Shown here in pieces: positions 24,699 through 36,651 of a stretch of DNA of 64,000 nt; position 1 is the stretch's first letter; each line of letters opens with the position of its first letter. Where the stretch lies: assembly GCF_040115645.1 (NCBI RefSeq), contig NC_089547.1, forward strand, positions 2,480,001 to 2,544,000, written 5' to 3'. Below the pieces are notes generated by a model that was not told the DNA's origin, did no database searches, and was given only the letters and a program-made list of their open reading frames with translations. Source of the DNA: Euwallacea fornicatus (lineage: Eukaryota; Arthropoda; Insecta; Coleoptera; Curculionidae). Made by a program: the position numbers and the translations under genes.

Positions 24699-26750
24699 TA
24701 TATGTAATACGTATCTGAAGGTTCTACTTGATGGAGAAGATACTTGAGTAACACAGATCTGCCTCCAAGTGTTTGTTTAAGGAAAATGATAAGGGTTTTC
24801 TAAAAGGAGTAATATGCGTGTTAGAATTTCCGTTTTGAAAGGGGGCATAGAAATTGTTTCATGCCCGGGATACAGTCGAAGATTTCTGAGAATCGAGAGA
24901 CACTTTCAACGCATTCATTAACGGTATTTCCCCAGAGAAGAAGTACAGAAATACTTGATAGTTTTTTTCTGGGTACACTCACTTTAAAAGAATAAGCCTT
25001 CACGAATTCCCGCGTTGAAACTCATTTTTATTTTTTTTTAAAGATGATATCTGCCAACATCAACCGCCGCTATAATAAAAATAATTATGGGGTTCCATCT
25101 TCCCTATAGCAATCCATAAGTTGAACATGGATAAATACCATATCTATGTGTATCGTGTACGTCGTATGTTATAGACGTTATTAATTATTAGTAGTGTGCT
25201 CATAGGCAATAACAACAATTATTTCACGATTTAATAAAACGCTTAATCGGACAATAGCCTCCGTAAAAAGCTCGAAGCCTGAATGAAAAAAGCGTATAAA
25301 ACGCATAATGAACTTCCAAAACCAATTAAACTGAAATCAACTGAAGAGGATGTTTATAGAAGAACGTCATTTCGATTTTTACAGCCGGATTTTCATCAAC
25401 TAAAAGCCACTTTACAGCCGGGAACATAAAGGATTTCTGTTTTTGTTCGCTCTTTTCAAAAAGGTCCAAAGACGAAGGCTTTGAATTCCCATAGAAACCA
25501 AGTTTTGCCTATATGTAAGGATTTGTCCTTTGCAGTTTTTGATTGGTAATAGGCTATCCGCAATAATGATCGGAAAAAGGAGCATGTAAACAAGGTTGTT
25601 AACCAACCGTAAAGCTCTCGTATAGAGGAAAAATTGGCGCACACTCAAAAAGTTTCCTCAAGGCGAGGAAGTTTCGAGTATTTTGTTCTTTACTCCAGTA
25701 AAGTTGTTTGGACAGTTAAATTAAGTATAGCGGCCCTTTCATTTCGAGTCGATTTATCCCTGTTTGCAGCACCGGTCGGACCTAAACCACTCCACGAAAG
25801 GGGTGAAACCAGAAACAATCTCCTAATGTAACAGTCTATCACATAGTTTTCTCGTTAGATTTATTGGAGCGTGAGCTCGAGTTTGGGAAAGTTCTTGTAC
25901 AAGCAACGAATTCTATAACCGAACAGGGAACCTGCATTCTTGTGTGTGGCAAACGAGATTATAAAATTTCTATAGACGAATAGGTGAAAGAGGGGAAAGT
26001 TTTTCGATTTACCTTGATCGAGTTAACACCCAGTTTTACTCGATTTTCGAGACAATTATTTACGTCTTATCGACAATATTTTCTGTGCAAACCAGCCGGG
26101 CCAATGTGGATATTTATTTACAACGATGGTTCCTATTTAACTTTGTCTGGATCGCGCTCCCGCGTGCACAGGATCAGATAGAGGGTATTTATTTATTTGC
26201 TTTGGACCTGGAGTGGATATCGATATACCCTTGTTTTTCTATCATTTGGGATTTAATTGGTTCAAGGCAAAAATAAACATTAAGAGTCCAACATCTGCGC
26301 TAATCGCAGGATACTGCGAAATTGTAGGGTCCAGTTCGGTCTACATCAGGAATATGACAAATAACGAGGCTAATTCATATTCTGGCCGTGTATAGGCAAA
26401 TTGGAATAATTTCGAAGACAATATTTAGTTAACTAGTTAATATGTGCAATTTTGTTGGTCGTTTGGGATAAATAAATTTACGGTAACTGGTAGATTGCTG
26501 TTGCAGCACTGACCATTCAGTTTTGATGTCTGCATCGCACTATTGATCGAAGAGCTATGTGGTCAAGAATTGAATTTGAATGTGAACGTGTCGTGTTCTT
26601 TTACCAATCAACAATTCACTTCCAGTCTTCTTTGTGGATCTCCTAATTAGTTGCTCACAAGACTCAGTGTCGGGAAACTCAGTCATGCTACTCGATTTCC
26701 TTAGAAATTGGAATTCTTGCACATTTCTATTTTAGAAAATTTTCCACGCG
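24699..26750. other. Gene-free stretch, nothing recognised
   Basis: Short open frames only, without known motifs. No repeat pair or RNA gene seen. Confidence 0.35.
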
Positions 26751-27012
26751 TACAGGGTGTCTCAGGTTTCAAGGCCAGTTTAAGACGTCGTTTCCAAAAA
26801 ATTTCACTCGTTAATCGACAAGTGAAATCTCACTTAGAAAAGCGGTACAGACCCTGTATAATTCTAAATAGGTTTAATATGTGCAGAAAATCCAAACTGA
26901 ATCGAAGCGTCCAAGTGATTTTTGAAGTCGCTTCACTCCGAAGATTTTTTTATATGTTCCGTGCTAAATCACAACCCCGTGAGAAGAAATTAGAATAGAG
27001 TAGATAGCCCTG
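26751..27012. repeat. Decayed fragments of the TACAGGGTG repeat family
   Basis: TACAGGGTGTCTCAG starts at 26751, CCCTGTATAA lies at 26862-26871, and a third motif, CCCTGTA, ends at 27014, where the next element begins. The three motifs point in different directions and the arms between them align poorly, so this looks like broken pieces of one or more family members rather than one clean element. Confidence 0.5.
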
Positions 27013-27651
27013 TATAGAGGGTGGTGTTTGAATTGTTCTCAAACGAACATTTTATGTAAGGATATGTCTTAAAATGAATCGTTTTCGAGGTACAGGGTGT
27101 TAAACATTAAGAAAAATAAAATATTTTTGTTCATATTTTCAAATTGGCGCATGATATTATATTGAAACACGGCACGTCTACACAGTAATCTTAACAGTGC
27201 ATTTTCATTCTATTTAAAGAGAAATATTGAAACCGTAGGCCTGCCTGGGGGTTGCCAAGTTAATTCTTATAAGGGAATGTGAGATACGCCACTGTTATTT
27301 TCCATGTTCGATACTTTTTTTTTAATAACAGATTCAAAATGCATAAAACATGTTTGTTGCATTTTTTTTGATGAGATAAGTCGTGTGTGAGAAAAAAAAT
27401 ATCCCACGTTAAAAATGAGTGCTGAAAATAATGGCAAATTTGTTAATGAGGCTAAATTGGTCGTGCCAAACAAATTCGTATTGCTTTTAATTGTGATCCG
27501 CGATTTTAGCCGTTTTTTTATTGACACCCTGTATCACGAAAGCGACTCATGTTAGGACATACGTTCATAAAGAGTAAAGCGTAGGAATAAAGTATTTTTA
27601 GAACGACCAATTGGTGGGAAAACACTCGATTCCCTTGCCGCATCCTCTATA
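27013..27651. mobile_element. 639-bp MITE with inner TACAGGGTGTT motif
   Basis: The outer ends read TATAGAGGGTGG (left) and, inverted, TATAGAGGATGC (right). Each arm then holds an alignable block (TATGTC, then ATGA-TCG-TTTCG) leading into an internal copy of the family motif: TACAGGGTGTTAAAC at 27091 on the left and TACAGGGTGTCAATA, inverted, ending at 27533 on the right. The left arm is about 40 bp shorter, apparently by deletion. The interior has no recognisable coding sequence. The flanking TA fits Tc1/mariner insertion. Confidence 0.65.
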
Positions 27652-29981
27652 ACCTTTTCGTATTGGGACAATCCAGAGAATCAGCTTCGTAAATATCGAA
27701 ACACCCTTAGGGATCGCCCTGTATGAAATTTTTAACAACTAAAGCTATGGAAGTTAAGAAGACTCGACAACACAAATCTCTGAATATTTTAGAAAAATTT
27801 TCGCAATCCTCGGTCTCCCCTCGCGAATGCAACTCATCAACAATTCTTGTAATTTCCAATTCAGAATCTCCAGCAAATAATATTACTTCCATTCCTCCAT
27901 TTAAATTTATCAGCAGACTAATTTTTTTTTCATTTTAAAGCGCACTTCCTGCACAAACTTCCGTTTGTCCAGCAGGAGTTTCAATCACAATGTTCTCACA
28001 ACAATGACGCCTTTATGACGGATCCACAATAGCGGGTGGACCTCCGTTTCAGGTGAGTTATTATCTAAACATGGTGCTTTGTCCCGCTGGACCCTTTTTC
28101 ATGCCGCATTTTCAGATTAATGCGTGAATAAAGACCGGTTTTCTAAGACCTCTTTTATGTTGTTTCGGTTAAAGTTTCCCCCGCAGGAATATGAGGCATG
28201 GAAACTCGTAAAAATTGGGGGTTATAGACAACCCTTTTCTAATTCCCCGTAACTACTCCCCTGGGAGCGATTAAAGGTCTAAATGCGGACTTTAAGAGGG
28301 CACCAAACATTAGACGGGTGGATTTCTTCGGTGCTAAATCATGACGCTAAACTGGCGAGCTATTTACTTTGAAACCGAATGATGTATTCCGAATTCAGAC
28401 CCTCGGGGTGAGCTGGCATCTAAATCTTCCCCAAAGTAACGAGAAATTTAGATTTTTTTCCTACGCAGGGTGGACTACCTACATCATGATTTTGCGAGGT
28501 CGAAAGAGCATTAGTTGCTAAATCCTGTTAACAATCTAAATAAAATGGGAAAGTGCGGGTATCACTTAAAACTTATAGGGTCTCGGCATTAAGGGCGATA
28601 AAGGGAGGGTGGCAAGTTGTGTTTTTCTTGCTTTATCGGACCTTAAAAGTTTCTATAGGCCGCATATGAATGCTTTAGGGCTCTATATTCGAAAATACGT
28701 TTTCAGAAAGTTTATCCTCAAGAAACGTTGCTTGATTCGTATTCCTCCTAGACGCATATCCCAGGATATTGTCCACTGCATAATATGCATTTATTGCCCA
28801 AGGAGGAACTGCAATGACAATATTATTTACTTTCCATTAAGCTTCCACGTCGGAATCAGTCAGCCCGATTCTCCCTCGGAGAATCCCTCAATAATTTAAA
28901 AATAACAAACAGGGATACTCGGAGAAATTTTAACAAATGGAAAATCGAGCAAGTTTTCCCTGAGCAGTAATAAAATGACTCCCACGAGAAGGCAGAATAG
29001 GAACACACCTTTAGGTCTATTCTATACAGTTAGTAATTTTACATTGCTATTAAACAATAGCAATGTAGTGGCGCACGTTGCCTAAATGAGTTTTTAGGGC
29101 CATTTAACCCGCGATGGTGCCCTTGTAATTGCCGATCATATCCGCCACCTGCCCTTTTCAGGGTTATTTAGATGCAGGATTAAGTTGTTTTAGGTTGCCA
29201 GGTTGTGTTCGCATTGCAAATAAATCAAGGAAATTTTCCTTAAACGTGATGGAGAAAGAATCCATTCAGCCTTGGCTCACATCCCATTTTATTCAATCCC
29301 GAATGTCAGTCCTGACATTGTGATAACGTAGAGCCACATTCAAATCCACCTAAGGGTGCACTTTTCACAGGCTTGTCAGTTCCCTTCCGAATTGTGCAAT
29401 CTCTCTCTTTGTTATTCCGACCGTGCACTTCGGCAAATTGATGATGGCTTCTCGCTGGACAAGTTTGACGATTTTAAATTTTATATAAACGGAACACGGG
29501 AACGGTCCAATTTGGCCCTACCAGCAACCAATAAAAGTTTCGTGTAATATCAGAAGTAAAGTGAAAGCTAATGCCGACTAACGGCACCTAACAGAAGTAA
29601 TTCCTTAAAATCCCATGAATACATTTGAATTCTAATACATTTCCCTTGCTCGGCGTCCGATTTGGAGGCATCTCCCCAATTTTGAACGCTATTTGGAGAA
29701 TGGAGGCAGTAGCGGAGGGCATTTGAGTAAAGCACGAGTCAATATTTGAAATGGATTTTACGAGCAGTAGCGATTTACATTAGATTCTGACCTTTTGTAA
29801 TGAATTATTAGGAGATACGTTCACGGTTGACGAAATTTAGGAATACTCTGTGGAAAGGTGCCGATCTAAACTCCGTGGAATCACTGCAATGCGTATGCAT
29901 AGGGAACGAAAATTCCCGCAGAAATTCATTAAAAGTTGAAAGAAACTGCTTTTTTTATATTGTGGGCCTATTTGAGTGCGC
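27652..29981. other. Gene-free stretch with one perfect hairpin
   Basis: No gene recognised. At 29040-29067 a perfect 12-bp inverted repeat (TACATTGCTATT, a four-base loop, then its complement) stands out. It could form a hairpin or be a short foldback remnant. Confidence 0.35.
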
Positions 29982-30075
29982 CCTGTATTTCAGATAATCT
30001 CATAAAAAAGTCCATAGGGGTGAGATCAGGCGATCTAGCAGGCCACTCCAATCACAAGCATTTCTGCAACTCTTA
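29982..30075 (-). pseudogene. Short transposase fragment (SPDLTPMDFF)
   Basis: On the minus strand about 30 codons read ELQKCL, a stop, then LEWPARSPDLTPMDFFMR. This is the last catalytic block (WPARSPDL-PxDFF) of the same transposase class as the relic at 17905-18878. It ends beside a CCCTGTAT motif of the repeat family. The rest of the transposase is not present, so this is a truncated copy. Confidence 0.65.
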
Positions 30076-30429
30076 AATTTAGACATTGGTATGTTATATG
30101 AAACGTATTCAGAATTTTTCAGAGAATACAAATACATCATAATATACATGGGGTTCTGTAAGAAAACAATGACAAAGTACATTTATATGCTGCATGTGTA
30201 ATCTTGTATATATGATATTGCGTTAAACAATGTACAAATAGAAACAATATTTGATGTGTTCTAGCATTTTCATGAAAAATAATTCTTAAAATTTTTAACG
30301 ATTTTATACAGGATTTTTGATCTTCCATGTGTATATTAGAATTCGGATCAGGCACTATATGATTGTAACACAAATATCCTGGTTAGAGAGAAGGATTAAT
30401 CAATCAAATCCTTCTTCTCAAGTAATTGG

Positions 30430-31560
30430 TATCAACCACAATACAGGCCTTCCCTAGAAATTTGATCGCTATTAATGGCTTCACAGTATTCACGAAGCTT
30501 CATTTCTTCTTATTTCCAAAAGACCCAAATTCCATTTTCAGGAATCAAACTTGAGATTCCGTATAACAGCTTTTTTATTATTTTCATTGAAACACCCTGT
30601 ATATGCAATTTTGAAGTTTTACGAACCCCAAATTATTCTAGAACAATGTTAAACTGAGAACTTCTGGCTTTATGACCGCTTGGGTTGTTTTGATCTACAG
30701 AATGTACTAGCGGAAGGCTGCATGTTTAAGGCACTGGTTTTATAGGAAATATATTCTACCACGATTCTAGAACAGTTTAATGCTCGCATCTTATCACTTC
30801 ATCACTACTGCCGTTTGAAAGCTAACGCTTCATCGCTAAAAGACTTGATTAACTCTATTTTTAGAAAAGAAACGTTAGAACGCTATTTTTTTTCATTTGA
30901 ATGAAACACCTTATATATCTCGTTTTGAAACATTGGAATCCCCAAGCAATTCTAAGACATTCTTATACTTAGGTTTTCTGGATTCGTGACTGCTCATTGG
31001 AAGTTATGGTTCCTTTCCAAATCTTGACAAACTCCACTTTTAGACAAAACAGCTTGAAATTCAAGTATCTTTTTTATTTTATATGAAACATCCGGTATAT
31101 GTAGTTTTCAAATTTTACAGTCTCCAAATGATTCAAGAATATTTTTGTGTCCACTCACCTGGATTTCTGATCTCTACAGTTGCATTGGAAATTCCCGAAA
31201 CTTTTCAGTCATTTTCAAAGAATTTTCCTGTAAAATACTGACTATTGCACATTTCTCAGTTTATTTCATCCAACGTTCGAAGGGCAAAATATTCCAAATT
31301 CATGATTACTGGCAGCTGAAAGTCAACGCTTTATGTCCAAAAAGCTCAATAGAATCATCAAACTGCTATGAACTATGTCTTCCTGTCAGTGAAACACCTT
31401 GTATAACCCCTCTCCGTCTTTCAACCCTCATTCGTTCTAGAGAATCCTCGCGTGTAAAACTTAATAACTGCACATCCAAAAAGTTCTTATAAACACTATT
31501 TGCCAAAGAACCTTGAGATCTAAACAACTTTAAGTTTATTTTCATCAAACCCCTGCAACG
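30430..31560. repeat. Degenerate tandem array built on GAAACACCCTGTATA
   Basis: A motif of the form (T)GAAACACCxTGTATA recurs in the same direction at about 30586, 30901, 31084, 31383 and, weakly, 31544. The spacings are about 315, 183, 299 and 161 bp. After each copy the sequence is similar: TTTTGAA, then TTCTAGAA or a variant, then a GGATTTCTGA-like block, GAAAGTTAACGCTTCAT-like, and an AACTCTATTTTTAGA-like tract before a T-rich stretch and the next motif. This reads as a tandem array of a fragment of the TACAGGGTG transposon family, with units of about 170 bp or about 300 bp. It is old and heavily diverged. Confidence 0.6.
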
Positions 31561-33119
31561 GAAACATAATTTCGATCATTGCTTCTCCTTTCAAAAATAA
31601 ATAAATTCTACTTCTATTTAAAAGCAATAAAGTCTAAACTTTCGCGAAGTCGTAAAGATTTAGGGCCTCTAAATAGGGTCGAAATAAAAGAATTATTGGC
31701 TATAAAAGGGGAAGATGTTCGGATATTAAATAGGGACAGTAAAGGCCCCATTTGCTGACTTGAAGCCGAGTTAACCTTAATCAGCCCTATTGGAACGGAC
31801 AGTAAATTTTTTGGCAATAATATTTTAACTGTCTAATGAAGCCTACCACATGGTGTCATGAAGGTCTGGAAAAAGGTCAGAAACTGTTGAATTATTGGGG
31901 GAGGTTTTAAGCCGTAAAGACCGTCTGAAAAGAGCAGATAGAAATATTTTTAGTGAATTTATACCCCACAGACACAAAACAATTTATTCTTCTCCGATTC
32001 GAACCTCGCTCTCTTGTCCAGAAGTCGTTATACTTTGAATAGGGGTAGCAAACGTGGTGCTACCTCTTGTCTATTAACAATTTGTGTGTTTCCCTAAGAA
32101 TTAAAACACTCGACAAGCAGCCGTAATCTTGTTATAATCAAGCCTAAATTGCACAAAGGCCTCTTTAAAAAGCAAAAAAAAAATTCAAATTAAGTTTTAA
32201 ATAACGAATTTAATTATGGATAAATTAATTACAGCCATATTTCTCTCTTTTTATCTTCCTTTTTCCTCGGTCCTCTCTTAAATCTTTTTAGGGGTGAATT
32301 TAAATGACTTCTTAAGTTCCGCGAATGCGATCCGAATAAGATTAAGTACACAAATTTGTGGTGGATATACCAACTTGCCTTTGAAATCCAGATGGGATGT
32401 AGGTCACAATCGGCTGCTGCACACGTATCCATAGTTCAAAAGGCTCAAGCAGCGTTCACACTTAGTTTAAGAGCCTCATTTTTCTTTTCAAATCGCTGAA
32501 ACTCGATACGTTATTTATCTTTGGTGGTTTCTTTTCAAGATGGCCCAATTTCACAAGTCCAGCTCGAATTACGTGGCTCTGAAGGAGGTCTTTTACGATT
32601 TTCTACAAATGTTCTTTGAGGGTTCGATAACGTTAAACAGGATGATGCAAATATAGTACAATTTTTGTATCACTTTCCAAGAGGTTTATTTCAAAGAACT
32701 TTAGCTCGTTAATTGCCGAACATTTCCGGAAATCGCTCCAGAAAAGACGAATTCTTCACGGTTCTTGGGTGCCGTTACGGCACGTGCTCAGCACGCTGCC
32801 ATCCTCTCGGTGCTGCATGTAAAAGAGGTTTTTAAGTGGCGTAAAGGATATTGATGAATTAGATATGGCTAAGAAATTAGCGGTTTTCCTTCATAAAGAA
32901 CGCTCGCAGATAGGAAACCAGATGTTTTTTGTTAACTATTTTGACGGGAGAAAATAAGAAATAAATTATTTTTATAGCAATGGATTCGAAACCTCGTAAA
33001 CTCGGAGAGTAATGTGATGATGATTTGTTAAAAATTTTCACGTTTCTATTTTGGGCTCACTCTCTCGCAAAAATGTCCCCTGGTGGCATAATAAATGGCA
33101 ATTCCTTGCTACAAATTAA
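31561..33119. other. Gene-free stretch, nothing recognised
   Basis: Short overlapping frames only. A GC-richer patch at 32770-32825 contains CACGTG between short inverted arms. No repeat pair was found. Confidence 0.35.
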
Positions 33120-34321
33120 ACTTGCTTCTGCAAATATTTTCACTAACTTCTTTTCCCATCAACAGAATCTAAAATGGAATAAAAATTCATATATGCAAAG
33201 ATGGGTCCGTATAGGCATGGTTCTTGAGATATCGAGCTTAAAAAAAAAGTGATAAGAAACTCAAATATTTACTTAGTATTTTGTTGAATGTTAGAGGGCG
33301 CCACACACACTATTATGCCTGACTTTAAATAACTATATCCCTTAATATTTATCGTTCAAAGCAGCCGCTTTGAAAAAAAAACGGGTTTAAACCTAAACCC
33401 CCGTTTGAAGTTTATAAATTAAATCACTGAGATTTTTAAAAAAATAAACAGAAAAATGTGTCTTTTATTGATTATATTACGATGTTATAAACTTACAGCA
33501 GATCACTCGTAAAACGAGATTAAACTACTGTTGCAAATAAATTAATAACATTTACAATAATTGCTGAAAATGACTACAACCTGTTGCGATGCATATATCA
33601 ATTCGCCTTAACATTGATTAGCGAACTCTTGCCTGGTGTCTGATCAGCAATGGCGCGTGATTCAAATATTCTATTTCTTAGATTGTGTTAATTTTGTACT
33701 GTAGTTTTGTAAAGTAGTGACTTCAATTGATTCCACAGAATTTAATCCGAAGGATTCAAATCTGGTGATCTGGCAGGCCAGGCTTGCGGTCCCGATCTTC
33801 TTAAGAAACGGTTAGGTAGATTCTGGTCCAGAATCAACAATTTGCAAATTTTTATGTTTATCTAATTTTCACTAATTTGGTGATAGTAATTTGTAAAGGG
33901 ACAGTCTAACATAGCACGTGACGCTAAATAATGTGTTTTTCTACTTATTTTTCAGAATGTGATTTAACTGACAAACTTCCAACGCAGGTTTAAAATGACA
34001 AAACCCGTAGCTTTCGGCGACAAATGCTAAGTGTTATGCTTATTTAAGCTCAAGTACAGCAATGTATGTGGTCTTCTCTAACATTAAGCAAAAAGTAAGT
34101 AAAAAATTTGAGTTTCTCATCACCGATACCATCAACATCTGGAATTTCGTCAAATCGACGTGTTATTGAATAAAAATATAATTAATATACTTAAAAAAAA
34201 AATGTTTTTGAAGCCCTGTATCTCAAGAACCAAGCGAATACGAACCCGTGTCCATAGGAAATTTTTATCTTAAGATTAGTCGAATATGCAGTGTGTGCAA
34301 GTGGTTAATAAACACCCTGTA
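33120..34321 (-). mobile_element. TACAGGGTG-family element with transposase relic
   Basis: The right end is clear: AACACCCTGTA ends at 34321, and a second CCCTGTA ends 101 bp inside at 34220, followed by TCTCAAGAACC. The left arm (about 33120-33290) carries the inverted counterpart: AAAATGGAATAAAAATT, GGTCCGTAT and GGTTCTTGAGATAT, then AGAAACTCAAATATTTACTTA. The exact left end is decayed, so 33120 is approximate. A transposase C-terminal relic lies inside on the minus strand. Confidence 0.65.
33520..33816 (-). pseudogene. Transposase C-terminal relic
   Basis: Ninety-nine codons in one frame on the minus strand, with four internal stops and a final TAA. The sequence begins PNRFLRRSGPQAWPARSPDL, followed by NPSD and a stop where DFF is expected, then LWNQLKSLLYKTTVQN. 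Near the C-terminus is NLRNRIFESRAIADQTPGK. This matches the last catalytic block and tail of the same transposase class as 17905-18878 and 29982-30075. The conservation of frame with only point stops suggests decay mostly by substitution. The N-terminal half is missing. Confidence 0.75.
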
Positions 34322-35711
34322 TGAGACGTACGAAGAATCAAGAAAATTCAAGAAAATGGCATAAGATGCAAAGCAGTGATAACATAGGAGTCATATGGGA
34401 AGAAAAATTTGTTTATATGAAATGGGAAATTCCGAAGGAAAACCTTATTCTAAAAAGGACTAAGACACTGAGGCAAAAGAACGACAACCACGAAAATTTT
34501 AGTAAAAAAATGCGGAATCAATATGATAAAAAAGAAATTTATGAAAAGGGTCAAAATTAATGTAAATTGTCAGATATGTAGTGATGTAATGTATACAACC
34601 ATAGTTTAGGATGACACCAACCCTGAAGACGAAGCTTCTACGATGGGGGGAGAGAGGCACTATTACCATTGCTTGGATACAAGAAGCGATGAATTGCAAA
34701 AAGAAGAGTTTCATAAACTTAGCAAATCTTATGCAGCTTTGTTCAAATTTACAAGGTTTTTGTTAATACTCCCCTTTTTTCATCGTTACGTTGGTGATTT
34801 TCCATTTTAATTTTACCTGCAGCAATCGAGCACAATAACAGAAAAATACTCGTCCCAAACGAAAACTCGCCAAACAAGGAAACTCGCAAACATAATTCCG
34901 TTTATAAATCGAGAATAACGCCAAAAAGGCTCCTTTGTGTCAAAATAAATTTCGTGCCTTTGCTCCGGAGCCAGCTTTTTCTTTATGCTTTAGTCGTTAG
35001 GATGATTAAAATCATCTCTGGCAGATTTTAAAGCAAGATTTCATTAAGCATTGCCGAGTTTTAACATATTTTTGTTAAATGAAATTTCCGGTTGCCAGGC
35101 CTCGAAAAAACCTATTAACGGCCACATTTTCTCCTACCCATCTGTCATATGTGTCGTTCTCAATTAATGGAAATTAAATATAGTTATAGCACGCAATATA
35201 GAACCACAAAAACCCTTTAGTCGAGCTTATTACGCTCACCCTCATCCGTCATTATCGCTATGACACGAGCATTAAGCATGTGAATGGGTTGTTAAGTAAA
35301 TGCTAATAATTTCATTAAATTGGTTTAATAGAGATGTTATTTTAATAGAGATATATCGAATGTTTTTCGGTGGGATCTTCAAACATGTAAACGAAGCCTG
35401 ACCAAACAAATTATATCGGTTTGTTCAACGGTTTAACCTCCGGATTAAGCGCTGGTTGATATAGGGGTCGTCAAAAGCTGTAATAATACAAAAACCCAGT
35501 TCCAAATGGTAGAGGAGAGAATATGAGCTGATCAAAGGTTTTTGTCTCTATCTTGACGCATTAAGTCCTAATCTGAGAAAATACACCCTCGCACATCGGG
35601 GAGTTCGGGACAATAGTTTCTATTATTTCCCCTTGGCGATTGCAGGGGGTGCGTGTGCAATCAATGTGCGAACTTTTAATGTCTTTTCTATCGTTAGGGG
35701 CGCCGGGCCCA
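34322..35711. other. Gene-free stretch, nothing recognised
   Basis: A 79-codon Lys/Asn-rich open frame at 34321-34560 is low-complexity and unlikely to be a gene. No RNA gene or repeat seen. Confidence 0.35.
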
Positions 35712-36651
35712 TACAGGGTGTTATTGAATAAGTGTCCGATATTTCACTGGGTGATAAGATGGAAAGTCATTATAAACATGTGTCCTAGCTCGTTTAGTTT
35801 TCGACATGCGGAGTATCTAGGTTAAAAAAATAAATTACATATTCTTTGATATCTTTGTTAACTTTATGAAATTTCGTATTCGGGTTTTTTCGGAGATGAG
35901 AAATTTAAATTTATCAACGATTTAGTTGTATCTTCTAGAGGGGGCCACAAACGACCATTAGCACACTTTTAGACAGCTGCAACTTTTTTGTGCCACACTG
36001 CATGTAACATTCGAGTAGGGAAAGCTAAAAGCAGCAGTTTCCGAGAAAAACGCATTTAAAGCTGATCATGCGTGCTAATCATCCAAAGGTTTTAAAATAA
36101 CTTACTGTTACTTTTTATCAACGAAAGCAAGGAAATAATATTAAAAAAATTAAATATTATTAATTTTTAATTAAAATAGTATTACGTTTTTTTAATGGTA
36201 ATAATGTTTAGAGCATTACGAAATAAGACTAGATAAATAATAACAATTACAATAGGTGTTGGAAATGTGCTCTTCTTTGCGCTATGCATTGATTTTTCAA
36301 CCCTTTAAAAAAATTCCAGGAACATTTTGCATTGTTTGATATAATTCTGTTGTCCTATTTCTGAGATGAAAAGCGTCCGAATTGTCGCTTGTTGCGCCCT
36401 CTAGAAAATGCAACTAAATCGTTGGCAAATGAATTTTTCATTCCAAAAAACTTCCGGATGCAAAATTTCGTAAAATCAGCTGAAAGAAATCGCCACATAT
36501 CGAAGAATGCGTGATTTGTTTTTCAACTTTGATGACCGATATCTCGAAAATGAAACGAGCTAGGTTACATGTTTATCAGAACTTTCCATCTTAAAACTAC
36601 TTGAAAAATCACTCTGTGAAATATCGGACGCTTATTCAGTAACAGCCTGTA
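35712..36651. mobile_element. 940-bp MITE with about 250-280-bp inverted repeats
   Basis: The left end reads TACAGGGTGTTATTGAATAA at 35712. The right end, inverted from 36651, reads TACAGGCTGTTACTGAATAA. The arms align for about 250 bp or more with small indels. Shared blocks are GTCCGATATTTCAC, AAGATGGAAAGT, TAAACATGT, CCTAGCTCGTTT, AACGATTTAGTTG and TTCTAGAGGG. The interior (about 35990-36370) is AT-rich and non-coding. A subterminal site resembling the family's inner motif (TTTTCGAGATATCGG in the right arm) lies about 115 bp in. Confidence 0.8.

Noticed and set aside
31985..32060. Minus-strand GGTTCGAATC B-box-like motif with a small hairpin upstream
   Set aside because: The T stem and acceptor stem fail to form and the box spacing is too long for a tRNA.
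34321..34560. 79-codon Lys/Asn-rich frame
   Set aside because: Low-complexity AT-driven frame beginning at the edge of a transposon, without homology.
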